Part shown: piece after piece, positions 1 to 8,383 of the stretch | Numbering within the stretch: position 1 is the stretch's first letter | How the letters are laid out: each line of letters starts with the position of its first letter | Assembly (NCBI RefSeq): GCF_000934605.2 | Contig: NZ_CP010897.2 | Location: 2,728,001-2,792,000, forward strand | DNA: 64,000 bases | Direction: 5' to 3' | From: Pandoraea vervacti | Lineage (GTDB): Bacteria; Pseudomonadota; Gammaproteobacteria; Burkholderiales; Burkholderiaceae | The notes under the pieces: model-generated | The model's database searches: none | The model's input: the letters and a program-made list of their open reading frames with translations, nothing else | What the model was told of the DNA's origin: nothing | Position numbers and translations under genes: made by a program

Positions 1-1002
1 GAGCGTATCAAGCGCGCGCTCACGGAAAACGCAAGCGCCTCGATGCAGCTCGATTGGCAGGGCCGTACGTATCATTGGACCGTAACGCAGGACGCTTTCG
101 TCGAGTGTTGCGAGTACCTGTTGGAGCGATTGCGGGGGCCGGTGGAGATGGCATTACGCGACGCGCGTATTCGACCGTCTTCACTGGACGCCATCGTGCT
201 GGCCGGCGGTGCTACGCGTATGCCGATGGTGCGTCGCTTGGTCAGCCTGATGTTCGGCAGGTTCCCCAATGTCGACCTCGACCCGGATACTGTTGTCGCG
301 TTGGGCGCGGCGGTGCAGGGTGGCCTCAAGGCGCGCGACGCGGCGTTGGCGGAGCGGGTCATGACGGACGTCGCTCCGTACTCGATGGGCATCGAAACGT
401 CTATTGAGGTGACGCCAGGCCAGTTCTCCTTCGGACATTACATCCCGCTCATCGAACGCAATACGACAGTGCCGGTGAGTTACGCGAAAACGCTCGTGCC
501 GTTGCATGACGGTCAACGCGAGATCGAGTTGAGGGTGTTTCAGGGCGAAGCACGTCAGGTCGCGGACAATATCCTGTTGGGCAGTATTCGTATCCCCTTG
601 CCAAAACACTCGACACGGGAAAGCGGACAGATCGAGGTGCGATTCACATACGACGTGAATGGCATTCTGGAGGTCGAAGCCAAGTTGCTTGCCACCGGTG
701 CGATGCACCGTCTGGTCATCGAAGAGAACCCTGGTGTCATGACGCCCGAGGAGATTCGCGAGCGGCTCGAGGCGCTGTCGCGAATCAAAGTGCACCCGCG
801 CGATCAGGCCGAGAATCAGGCGCTGATTTCGCGGGGGGAGCGCCTTTACCTCCAGGCGCGCGGCGAATTGCGCACTGCCATTGATACTGCACTCACCCAG
901 TTCCAGTCGGCGCTGGAGACTCAGGACGAATCGCGCATTCGCGAAATCCGACCGCAGATCGCTGGTTTTCTTGATCGCATCGACCAGGACGTCTGGCGAT
1001 AA
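1..1002 (+). CDS. hscC: Hsp70 family chaperone HscC, C-terminal part (5' end outside window)
   Basis: The reading frame is open from base 1, so the N-terminal ATPase half lies upstream. Visible parts are the end of the actin-like nucleotide-binding domain (LAGGATRMPMVRRL, then VVALGAAVQ), the substrate-binding beta domain starting at DVAPYSMGIE with IERNTTVPVS, and a short helical tail. From memory the order and wording follow E. coli HscC closely (ALRDAR, DPxTxVALGAA, IERNTTVPVS, KNNIL-like VADNILLGS), more so than DnaK. The protein ends soon after the helical segment without a DnaK-type EEVD-like tail. It is followed after 73 bases by a J-like protein gene, as expected for the HscC/DjlB-DjlC type pairing. 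Cytoplasmic chaperone; client unknown. Confidence 0.9.
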   Translation, partial: ERIKRALTENASASMQLDWQGRTYHWTVTQDAFVECCEYLLERLRGPVEMALRDARIRPSSLDAIVLAGGATRMPMVRRLVSLMFGRFPNVDLDPDTVVALGAAVQGGLKARDAALAERVMTDVAPYSMGIETSIEVTPGQFSFGHYIPLIERNTTVPVSYAKTLVPLHDGQREIELRVFQGEARQVADNILLGSIRIPLPKHSTRESGQIEVRFTYDVNGILEVEAKLLATGAMHRLVIEENPGVMTPEEIRERLEALSRIKVHPRDQAENQALISRGERLYLQARGELRTAIDTALTQFQSALETQDESRIREIRPQIAGFLDRIDQDVWR

Positions 1003-1075
1003 CGCTTGCATCAATGACGTCGTGTGCTTGCCTTGCAGGTGCGCGCGATTTCGTCATCCAACGCTCCCTAAAGAC

Positions 1076-2971
1076 ATGAATCGACCAATCACCTTCTCAG
1101 AGTGGTGGCAGGTGTTGCAGATCGCGCAGACGGACGACGTTATGCAGATTCGACGAGCCTATGCCGCTCAGGTCAAGAAGACGCGTCCGGAGGACGATCC
1201 CGAGGCGTTTCAGCGCCTTCGCACAGCCTACGAGTCGGCTATGGCGTGGGCGCGTGATCGGACGGAAGCCCCGCATTTGGCGTCGACTGCGGCTGATCAT
1301 GCTGCACATGCCGCTGCCGACCGTGCAGGCCCCCCTGTTGCCGATTCGACGACGGCCGGGGATGCAGAGGCCGAAATGGCATCTCCAATGGCCGCTGATG
1401 AACGGCTTGAAGGGGGAAGGGGGGCAGGGCCGGAAACTGCCAACTCGGTGGACATCGGACTGCAGGCGTCGAAGGCGTTCGATGCTTGGCTGAATAATCT
1501 GCCAGAGGATATTGGGGAATACCGGGTTACATCGATAGGGGAACTGGCCTCGGGCAGCGATCCGCGAATTATCGATTCTTTGACGTCGATGCGAATGTCG
1601 GCGGCATTCGTGAGTCTCGAGCTTGCGGATGCGTTCGAACATCATGCGCTTCACTACACGGCCCGGCCGGATGGCTTGCCGGCGATACGTCTGGCGCTGG
1701 CCGAGGCATACGAGTGGGATCAAGACATTCGAATCGCGAGTCGATTTGGTCATCAATTGGCGCGTGAAGCACTTTGGCGTGTGTCCGTCGACCTGCAGCT
1801 TGCGAGGTTCGTCAGCGGCCGCCGTGGCTCGCCCGCTACGTCACAGCTTCTCGATGGCAAGTTGCCCGCGGCGCTTTGGAAGCCCATCGCGTCCGATTTG
1901 CTCGTGGACATGCGCAACACGCTTAACCGTCTGGACGGCGAGCTGCGCGTGTTGAGCGATAGGGTGTTCGAGCCCGAACTGCTCAACGCGTGGCGTGATG
2001 CGGTGTTTCGCCCACGAGTAACGCAACGGAACATTGCCTGCATCGCCGTGCTCCTTATCGCCGTGATAGCTGTCGGTAGTCTCTTGGTCTCCAGGGATCG
2101 AAACAGTCTCACGCTAGCTTTTTTCCGAAACCATGAGGTCATTGGGTTGCTCTCGGTGCTGGTTGGCGGTTTGATTTCTGTCGTGGCCGTCTGCGGGCTC
2201 ACGCTTGCTGGCGTTTATCTGTTGGGGCCCGAGGTGTGCGCAGTCGTTCGGAATTTCTGTGGCAAGTGGGAGGCACGGGTAGGGCGTTGGAAACTGGTGA
2301 CCTACGGTTGGTACGGCGTGTCATCGCTGGCTGGGGCGGTTTCAATCGCGACGTCAGGGACTGGCATGACGTATGGTGCAACTGCATTGTCTTTGGCTGG
2401 TGCGGCTTGGGCGCTGGTGGTGAACCTTCCGTACATCTTGCGGAATCTGACGACGCTTCTGGAGACGATGCCGTTCTATGTCCTGGCGACGAGCCTTACG
2501 TGGTTCGGACTGACCGGCGATCTGGACCGATTGGGATTTCTTAACTGCGCCGTACTCGCGTTCGGGGCGCTACGGATTCAGCCTGTATTGCGCGACTGGA
2601 TGCGTGATGTACACCAACAGGCGCAATTCTGGGCGTTGATATTTGTCCTCGGGCTAGGCGTTGCCGGGTGGAAATTAAGTCCCGCGACAGATGGCGGAAT
2701 GCCAATCTGGTTGCTCATCGGGTTCTGGCTCTGGTGTGCGGTTGTGAATGTGCAACTCAGTCTGTTCTTCACGGGGTATCTGACGCATTGGATATTCATC
2801 TTCGTGATGTGGTCTATACCGTGCTCCATGATTGCGGGTGCCTCGAAAGTCCGCCCACCCGAGGACGTGGCTGTCTTGTCCGTCATGCTTTATATCGGTA
2901 CAACGTTGATCCTCGAGTTATGGCGCTTATGGATGCTCAGTCTCCATGGCGGGCGCAAACCGGTACTGTGA
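1076..2971 (+). CDS. Membrane-anchored J-domain-like protein (DjlB/DjlC-type HscC partner)
   Basis: 631 residues from the ATG at 1076. An in-frame ATG exists at 881, inside hscC, but the J-like helix starts right after MNRPITFSEWW, so the later start is preferred. Residues about 10-55 form a J-like helical hairpin (IAQTDDVMQIRRAYAAQVKK, then FQRLRTAYESAMAWA). The canonical HPD loop is replaced by Arg-Pro-Glu (TRPEDDPEAF). A long acidic/alanine-rich stretch follows. The C-terminal half holds about eight to ten hydrophobic segments, roughly from residue 317 to the end, so the J-like domain is tethered to the inner membrane. Immediate linkage to hscC supports a co-chaperone role; with the altered loop, ATPase stimulation cannot be assumed. 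Confidence 0.75.
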   Translation: MNRPITFSEWWQVLQIAQTDDVMQIRRAYAAQVKKTRPEDDPEAFQRLRTAYESAMAWARDRTEAPHLASTAADHAAHAAADRAGPPVADSTTAGDAEAEMASPMAADERLEGGRGAGPETANSVDIGLQASKAFDAWLNNLPEDIGEYRVTSIGELASGSDPRIIDSLTSMRMSAAFVSLELADAFEHHALHYTARPDGLPAIRLALAEAYEWDQDIRIASRFGHQLAREALWRVSVDLQLARFVSGRRGSPATSQLLDGKLPAALWKPIASDLLVDMRNTLNRLDGELRVLSDRVFEPELLNAWRDAVFRPRVTQRNIACIAVLLIAVIAVGSLLVSRDRNSLTLAFFRNHEVIGLLSVLVGGLISVVAVCGLTLAGVYLLGPEVCAVVRNFCGKWEARVGRWKLVTYGWYGVSSLAGAVSIATSGTGMTYGATALSLAGAAWALVVNLPYILRNLTTLLETMPFYVLATSLTWFGLTGDLDRLGFLNCAVLAFGALRIQPVLRDWMRDVHQQAQFWALIFVLGLGVAGWKLSPATDGGMPIWLLIGFWLWCAVVNVQLSLFFTGYLTHWIFIFVMWSIPCSMIAGASKVRPPEDVAVLSVMLYIGTTLILELWRLWMLSLHGGRKPVL

Positions 2972-2997
2972 ACGGACAATTCGGATTTCAATGCGTG

Positions 2998-3033
2998 AAA
3001 CCCTCAGACGATCGCTTTCGTGAAAGAGGGTTT
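2998..3033. terminator. Stem-loop between convergent genes
   Basis: AAACCCTC at 2998-3005 pairs with GAGGGTTT at 3026-3033, and a smaller perfect hairpin (CTTTC-GT-GAAAG, 3015-3026) sits inside the loop. It lies 26 bases after the J-like gene and on the far side of the convergent autotransporter gene. There is no long T run, so its role as a terminator is inferred from position. Confidence 0.4.
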
Positions 3034-3089
3034 GGCGGCAACGAATGTAACGCGACACTGCCTGTTGTTTGTTTGATGTCCATTATTCG

Positions 3090-3105
3090 CATAATGTACA
3101 TTATG
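3090..3105. repeat. Perfect 16-bp palindrome CATAATGTACATTATG
   Basis: Exact inverted repeat in an AT-rich patch of the 252-base gap between the convergent J-like and autotransporter genes. No promoter for an annotated gene is expected here, so it could belong to termination, a small RNA promoter or a regulator site. Function unknown. Confidence 0.6.
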
Positions 3106-3223
3106 TTAAATGATAGATTTGGCCGTTTTTTTGATGTCGCGTAAGTCATTGAAATGAATGGCGCTTGGGGCGGGATCGCAGCTCGCCCGCCCCGGATCAC
3201 ACTCTGCGCGGAGGTCCCGGCGG

Positions 3224-6200
3224 CTACCATGTGTATTTGACGCCGACGCGCAGTGCGTATTGATAGAAGCTCTGCGCGCCCCACGCGCCCGATACATTGG
3301 CCCAGCCTGTCAAGCCCTTGCGGAAATCGGCGTTGACGCCGAGCTTCACTTCATACCAGTTCGACGGATACATGCTCCCCTGAGGGACATCGTTGAACGA
3401 GACCGTGTTACTGGTATTCGAATGCCACCAGTTGAACGTGACGTACGGTTGCCATTTCCTGGCATCGTCGCGTACAAAGGTCCGATAGAAACGGGCGCCG
3501 AGACGGGAGATCCAGCCGCGTGCATTGGCGCCGGTGACCTTCGTGCCGTTGGGCTCCGCGAAGTCATTTTCGTTGTAGCCGACGTAGATAAACTGCGTTT
3601 GAGGCTCTACTACCCAATCGTTATGCACGGGCACGGCATAGCCGGCTTCGCCCGAGATGGCCCAGCCCATGGCCGTGTATCGAACGGTTGGCAATGCGTC
3701 TCCCTCGACGCGGTTGGTGAACCAGCCGTACTGGAACCAGACGTCGGTGTACGCGCCGAGCTTTCGCTCGTCATTCTGGTACCACGTCCCGTACGCGCCT
3801 ACGCTCCAGCCATCGACTTTGCCCTTTGCGTTGAAGGCGTTGCCCCGCGCGTTCGCATCGGAGTTGGCGTTGCCGTAGGACCCCATCACGCCCAGATGCG
3901 CCCGGTCCGCCTGCCCGAACACTTGCCACTTGGCGAGCTCCGCGCCGCCGTTGAGGAGCACCGAGTTCGTGCTGGTCTTATAGGTGCCGTCCGCGCTACG
4001 GCTGCCTTCCCATTTGCCGACTACGCGTAACCAACCTGAGCGCGGCTTGTCGGCGCCGGGACTGAACCCCTGCCCTTCCACGTATTGAGATTCGCCCAGC
4101 CGATCATGGAGGCTGTGCACGAACATCTGCGCGGCCAGACGCTGGTTCGCCAGATAGGCGGCCACTTCCGGGCGATACAACGGCGTTGGCGGGCCGGGGT
4201 CTGGGTCGGGGGTGGGTTGGGGTTGTGGCTGCTCCGAGCGCAGGTACCACGCGTTCGCATTGGAACCGTCGGTGCTGCCGCGAAACAGTTGATATTCATA
4301 CGGGCCTGCCACTGCGCGACCGTCGAGCGCAAATGCCGTTGATGCGGTAGTACCACCGTTTACTGCGTTGACCACCTGTATTCCGTTCGCGGTGGTGAAC
4401 GCCCCTGCCCCGCCGGCGTTGGCAATCCGCAGGGCCGTTGTCCCCGTTGCGGTGCCTCCATTGATGACCACCGTGTCGCTTGGCGCGCCGTCGCCCGCCA
4501 GCACGGTGTTCAGGCCGATCGTGCCGGTTCCGGTCAATGCACCTTGCACCGTCAACGATTTGAACACGCCCGCCGTCGGCGGCTGGAACCGGATCAACGC
4601 ACCGCTCGTCATGGTCAGGTCACGCAGTTGCGAGTCGGCAGTGAGATTCCAGCGACTCGTGCCGTCGATGGCGAGGCTCACCGGATCGATCTTGCCCGTC
4701 AGTACCGAACTGTTTTGCAAGCTGGCGTTGACGAGGCTGCTGGCGTCTGCCGCAATGCTGCCGTTCAGGGTGACGCCATCCATCACCAGATTGACGCGGC
4801 TGCCATTGCCGCCGGAAGACAAAGCATTGAGCAAAAGACCGCTCGCGCTGGTGGCCTGCACGCCGCCGGACAGGGTGATGTCGGCCGACGCCCCTTCGAC
4901 ATGAACCAGGTCGCCGCCTGCAGTGATGCTGCCGCCCCGCACAGTGACGGCGTTGGATGCGGGAGCGACAGGCGTACCCGGCGTGACGGGTTGAGCAGCG
5001 CTGTCCGGTTGCTCAATGGCCATCGCAGTGATGAGCCCCGATTGCGCGAGAACGCTGACACCATGCCCTGCGGCGCTCAGATTCGTGTTGACGAGGCCCA
5101 CGGCGCTACTACCGACGACCAACGCGCCAACGCCAGCCCGGCTCGTGAGCGTTGCACCGTTTACGTTAATCGTCGAGGCGCGCGCCGCGATTGCGGCGGC
5201 GTCAGTGCCGCTGGCGGTGACCGAGCCGCCGTTCATGGTCACCGACCCGCCTTCGCGGGCCAGCAGGCCGTGCGCCTGTGCGCCCGATGTCGCGATAGAA
5301 CCGTTGGCGACGTTCAAAGTCAACGTGGACGCCGTGCCGTTGAGCAAGCCGCCTGCATCGGCCCCGAACGCGCGCGCTCCAGTGGTGGTGATCGACGTGT
5401 TTCCGTTCACGTTGACGCTTGCGCCAAGACCAGCGTGCACGCCGATGGCGTCATCGCCGGTCGTCGTAACGTTCATATCGGTCAGCGTCGCGCTTGCCCC
5501 GGTGATCACCTGGACGGCGTTGGCCCCCGTGCCTGAGGTGGTGATCTTGACACCGCTGGCGGTGAGCGCGTCGCTCTGCTGACCGAGCGTCCCAAGGCGG
5601 TCTGCGTAAAGCCCGTAAGAGTTTTTGCCCGTGACATTTACCGTTCCACCGGTCAGCGATACCAGCGAGTTCAGGGACGAAGCGCCGCGCAGCAGATCGC
5701 CTGTCACGGTGATAGCGACGTCCTGCGCCGTGATGGTGCCGTTGAACTGTGTCATCAGCGCCATCGCCGGCTCGGTGCCGCTGGCCCGATTCAAGGTGAC
5801 CGAGCCGCCCACAAGGCGAATCTGCGCGGAATCCGTCGCGACAACGGCGGACGACGTGCCGCTGGTGACCTCGACGTTATTCAACGTAATCGACGATCCG
5901 CTGTTGCGTGCCAATACCGTGTAGGAGGTGGTGCCAGGGTAAGGCGACCTGAGCGAGCCGCCAGTCAGCGTTGCCCATCCGCCGGTTTCTGCCGCCAAGG
6001 CAGACGCGCTGGAGGTGTTCGTCGTCGCTGTGAGATTGTTGCCGGTCAGTTGCCCTGTGCCGGTGACGTAGATCGCCGATCCCGTGCGCCCGGAAGACAC
6101 GCTGTTATACGTCTGGTCACTCTTTGTCGTGGTCGTGTTAGTGACTTTAAGTTGCTGGGCCAGCGCCGAGTCGACAAGCCCGAACGACAGCGCATCGCCG

Positions 6201-6265
6201 AAAAGCGCTGCGTAAAGAATAGTGCGTTTGAACGACCGGGAGTGCTGCACGCTGCGCTTGTTCAT
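3224..6265 (-). CDS. Autotransporter with pertactin-like passenger and C-terminal beta-barrel (type Va secretion)
   Basis: 1013 residues from the ATG at 6265, which has CGGAGA seven to eight bases upstream; a longer in-frame start at 6304 adds 13 residues and has no such site. A long signal region (MNKRSVQHSRSFKRTILYAA to ALAQQ) is followed by about 630 residues of Gly/Ser/Thr/Asn-rich repeats with inner short hydrophobic strands (VTVRGGSITAGG, VNVNGNTSITTTGARAF), typical of a right-handed beta-helix. A Pro-rich linker (PQPQPTPDPDPGPPTP, about residue 690) precedes the barrel domain (YRPEVAAYLANQRLAAQMF) ending in Tyr-Thr-Trp, the usual aromatic C-terminus for BAM recognition. No protease triad or RGD was seen in the passenger, so an adhesin or surface role is inferred. 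Confidence 0.9.
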   Translation of the reverse strand: MNKRSVQHSRSFKRTILYAALFGDALSFGLVDSALAQQLKVTNTTTTKSDQTYNSVSSGRTGSAIYVTGTGQLTGNNLTATTNTSSASALAAETGGWATLTGGSLRSPYPGTTSYTVLARNSGSSITLNNVEVTSGTSSAVVATDSAQIRLVGGSVTLNRASGTEPAMALMTQFNGTITAQDVAITVTGDLLRGASSLNSLVSLTGGTVNVTGKNSYGLYADRLGTLGQQSDALTASGVKITTSGTGANAVQVITGASATLTDMNVTTTGDDAIGVHAGLGASVNVNGNTSITTTGARAFGADAGGLLNGTASTLTLNVANGSIATSGAQAHGLLAREGGSVTMNGGSVTASGTDAAAIAARASTINVNGATLTSRAGVGALVVGSSAVGLVNTNLSAAGHGVSVLAQSGLITAMAIEQPDSAAQPVTPGTPVAPASNAVTVRGGSITAGGDLVHVEGASADITLSGGVQATSASGLLLNALSSGGNGSRVNLVMDGVTLNGSIAADASSLVNASLQNSSVLTGKIDPVSLAIDGTSRWNLTADSQLRDLTMTSGALIRFQPPTAGVFKSLTVQGALTGTGTIGLNTVLAGDGAPSDTVVINGGTATGTTALRIANAGGAGAFTTANGIQVVNAVNGGTTASTAFALDGRAVAGPYEYQLFRGSTDGSNANAWYLRSEQPQPQPTPDPDPGPPTPLYRPEVAAYLANQRLAAQMFVHSLHDRLGESQYVEGQGFSPGADKPRSGWLRVVGKWEGSRSADGTYKTSTNSVLLNGGAELAKWQVFGQADRAHLGVMGSYGNANSDANARGNAFNAKGKVDGWSVGAYGTWYQNDERKLGAYTDVWFQYGWFTNRVEGDALPTVRYTAMGWAISGEAGYAVPVHNDWVVEPQTQFIYVGYNENDFAEPNGTKVTGANARGWISRLGARFYRTFVRDDARKWQPYVTFNWWHSNTSNTVSFNDVPQGSMYPSNWYEVKLGVNADFRKGLTGWANVSGAWGAQSFYQYALRVGVKYTW

Positions 6266-6897
6266 TGGAAATCTCCGAGGCGAGACAGCTATTACAAGTC
6301 GCACATTCCAAATCTCGACGCGGGCTGCCAGGTCGTGACAACCGCACGCAACGCTAAACCGGCAGTGACCTTGCCAAACATGCGGCTCACAGTCGTTGAG
6401 GCGCCCGCTCAGCTATCGCACGAAGGCGCTTACCGCGCCAGGAGCAAAAGCCGCGTCCGCAGACCTGCATTGACGAGATCAACGCAAAGTCGAATCATCT
6501 TTGCTGTTTTTGTATCGCAGATATTTGTTAGGGATGCATGGAAAATTCCGATGAATTCTAGCATCCGTATTTTTTAAATGTCATGGTGAATTTATAAATT
6601 CTTGCGTCAATAATTCGGAATTGCTCGCGGGAAAATATTGTGTTTATGTAATTTTCAATGAGGACGGTAATTTTTATTTATCTTTGGAAGGGCTATGCAG
6701 AAAAATAAAAGAGTATTTTTAATAATAAAAATTACTTTTTGATGTTTTTGAGGGCAATACATTGCAATTATGTTGAGTGAAAGATTAAATTGCGCTTGAA
6801 AGCGTCGGCATTGTGTTGATCGCAAACCATGCACCCTAGCCCGATCCGTTGGAACTACGTTTGAGCGCTTCAAAAAATCTAATGAGGAAGATCCGCC
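6266..6897. other. AT-rich intergenic region with imperfect hairpins
   Basis: This 632-base gap separates the divergent autotransporter and first DUF1254 genes. Bases about 6480-6800 are far richer in A/T than the rest of the window. An imperfect palindrome centred near 6723 (TTTTTA at 6716-6721, TAAAAA at 6726-6731, with AGTA/TTACT flanks) is followed by T runs. The gap must hold both promoters, but I cannot assign -35/-10 boxes with confidence, and no coding region is convincing. Confidence 0.6.
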
Positions 6898-8355
6898 ATG
6901 AAGACGCGTCATAGACTCTTATGCGTATTGAGCGCTTTGGTGCTAAATGCCTGTGCTTCCAGCCCTTCTGGCACGGCATCGGTCCAGACCAGGGTGGGCA
7001 CAATCGAACTAATGGAAGGCATCCCTGCGAATGCGCAAGCCGCGCAGCGTCTGTTTGATGAGTCGGATTTTCAGCGCGCGTCACAGGCTTACGGGTGGGC
7101 CTTGCCGATTGTGGGTTTTGCGCAGTGGCAATATTCGGCCAAGACGGCGTTCGGTGCGAAGGACACGGACGTTGTTCTTTATGATTCGATTCAGGACAAG
7201 CTCGGGATACTTACCGCCAACGCGACGACTCCGTACGTAGGCGGTTTTCCCGACCTCAGCGTCACAGGGCCGCTGGTCATTGACTACCCGAAGGGAAATT
7301 CCGCAGGGGGCATCGGTGATTTTTGGCAACGCCCGCTCACAGACATGGGCGAGACTGGGCCTGACAAAGGCAAAGGCGGAAAGTATCTGGTCCTGGGGCC
7401 CGGTCAGCAAGTGAAGAACACCGCTGGCTATCACGTGATTCATTCGCCAACATTCAACATTTTTGTGGCATTTCGCGCACTGGACGCGGACCCGGCAAAG
7501 GCGGAATCGCTTATTAAGCAATTCCATATGTATCCCTACGGCCAACGGAGTTCTCCTGCCGCTACCCGCCTGATTCGACCTGAGGGGCGACAGTGGTCTC
7601 AAGTGCCGCCACGCGGCCTGGCGTATTGGGAGCGGCTTGCCGAGATTATCCAGCGTGAGCCCGTATTGGAGCGGGATCGGGCGATGATGGGCCTTCTCGT
7701 GCCGTTGGGTATCGAAAAGGGAAAGCCGTTCCGGCCCGATGAGCGTCAGAAGAAAATCCTGGAAGACGGAGCGCGCGTGGGCGAACTCTTTGCTCAGGCG
7801 AACTCATTCAATACGCGCGCGCCAGGCGCCTTGTATCGCCCCGATTCGCGCTGGCGATATGTGATTCGCTTCGATACGTCGCAAGAGTCGCAGTACTACA
7901 CACAAATTGACGAACGTGCCGATTACTTTTATCAGGCAGTGACCACGTCGTCGGGCATGACGACTCGCCGCGCCGGTGTCGGACAAGCTTATTTGGGCGC
8001 CTACTCGGATGATCAGGGTCGTGCGTTGGATGGGAACAAGAACTACGTATTGCATGTTCCTGCCAATCCTCCGGCCAAATTGTTCTGGTCACTCACCGTA
8101 TATGACAGCGATCAACGCGTTCTCGTCAATAATTCTCAAGGCATCGCCGATAAGTCATCGCGGCAAGCATTGATGATGAATCCCGACGGCAGCGTGGACC
8201 TCTACGTCGGGCCTACGGCGCCTGCAGGAAAAGAGGCCAACTGGATTCCGACGGTCCGTGACCGCGCATGGTTTGCGCTGCTGCGATTTTATGGTCCGCT
8301 CGAGCCATATCTTCAGGCGTCGTATCGGCTTTATGACTTCAAATTGGTCGAGTAA
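6898..8355 (+). CDS. DUF1254/DUF1214 domain lipoprotein, copy 1
   Basis: 485 residues with GAGGAAG seven bases before the ATG. The N-terminus is a type II signal with lipobox LNAC (cysteine 19), so an envelope lipoprotein is expected. DUF1254 covers roughly residues 45-170 (LFDESDFQRASQAYGWALP, DVVLYDSIQDKLG), and a central GDFWQRPLTDMGETGPDKGKGGKY block links it to DUF1214 in the C-terminal third (NYVLHVPANPPAKLFWSLTVYD, GPTAPAGKEANWIPT, FYGPLEPYLQASY). These are the family's usual conserved blocks; its biochemical role is not established. The next gene, 28 bases downstream, encodes a paralogue, so the two are probably co-transcribed. Confidence 0.88.
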   Translation: MKTRHRLLCVLSALVLNACASSPSGTASVQTRVGTIELMEGIPANAQAAQRLFDESDFQRASQAYGWALPIVGFAQWQYSAKTAFGAKDTDVVLYDSIQDKLGILTANATTPYVGGFPDLSVTGPLVIDYPKGNSAGGIGDFWQRPLTDMGETGPDKGKGGKYLVLGPGQQVKNTAGYHVIHSPTFNIFVAFRALDADPAKAESLIKQFHMYPYGQRSSPAATRLIRPEGRQWSQVPPRGLAYWERLAEIIQREPVLERDRAMMGLLVPLGIEKGKPFRPDERQKKILEDGARVGELFAQANSFNTRAPGALYRPDSRWRYVIRFDTSQESQYYTQIDERADYFYQAVTTSSGMTTRRAGVGQAYLGAYSDDQGRALDGNKNYVLHVPANPPAKLFWSLTVYDSDQRVLVNNSQGIADKSSRQALMMNPDGSVDLYVGPTAPAGKEANWIPTVRDRAWFALLRFYGPLEPYLQASYRLYDFKLVE

Positions 8356-8383
8356 GCACAGCCCTGGTCAAAGGAGCACTGAA

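Noticed and set aside
881..1075. Longer N-terminus for the J-like protein
   Set aside because: This stretch lies inside hscC in another frame and encodes Arg/Ser-rich sequence unrelated to the J-like fold.
2668..3144. 158-codon plus-strand frame over the J-like gene end
   Set aside because: Overlaps the membrane domain of the J-like protein in another frame and has no recognisable features.
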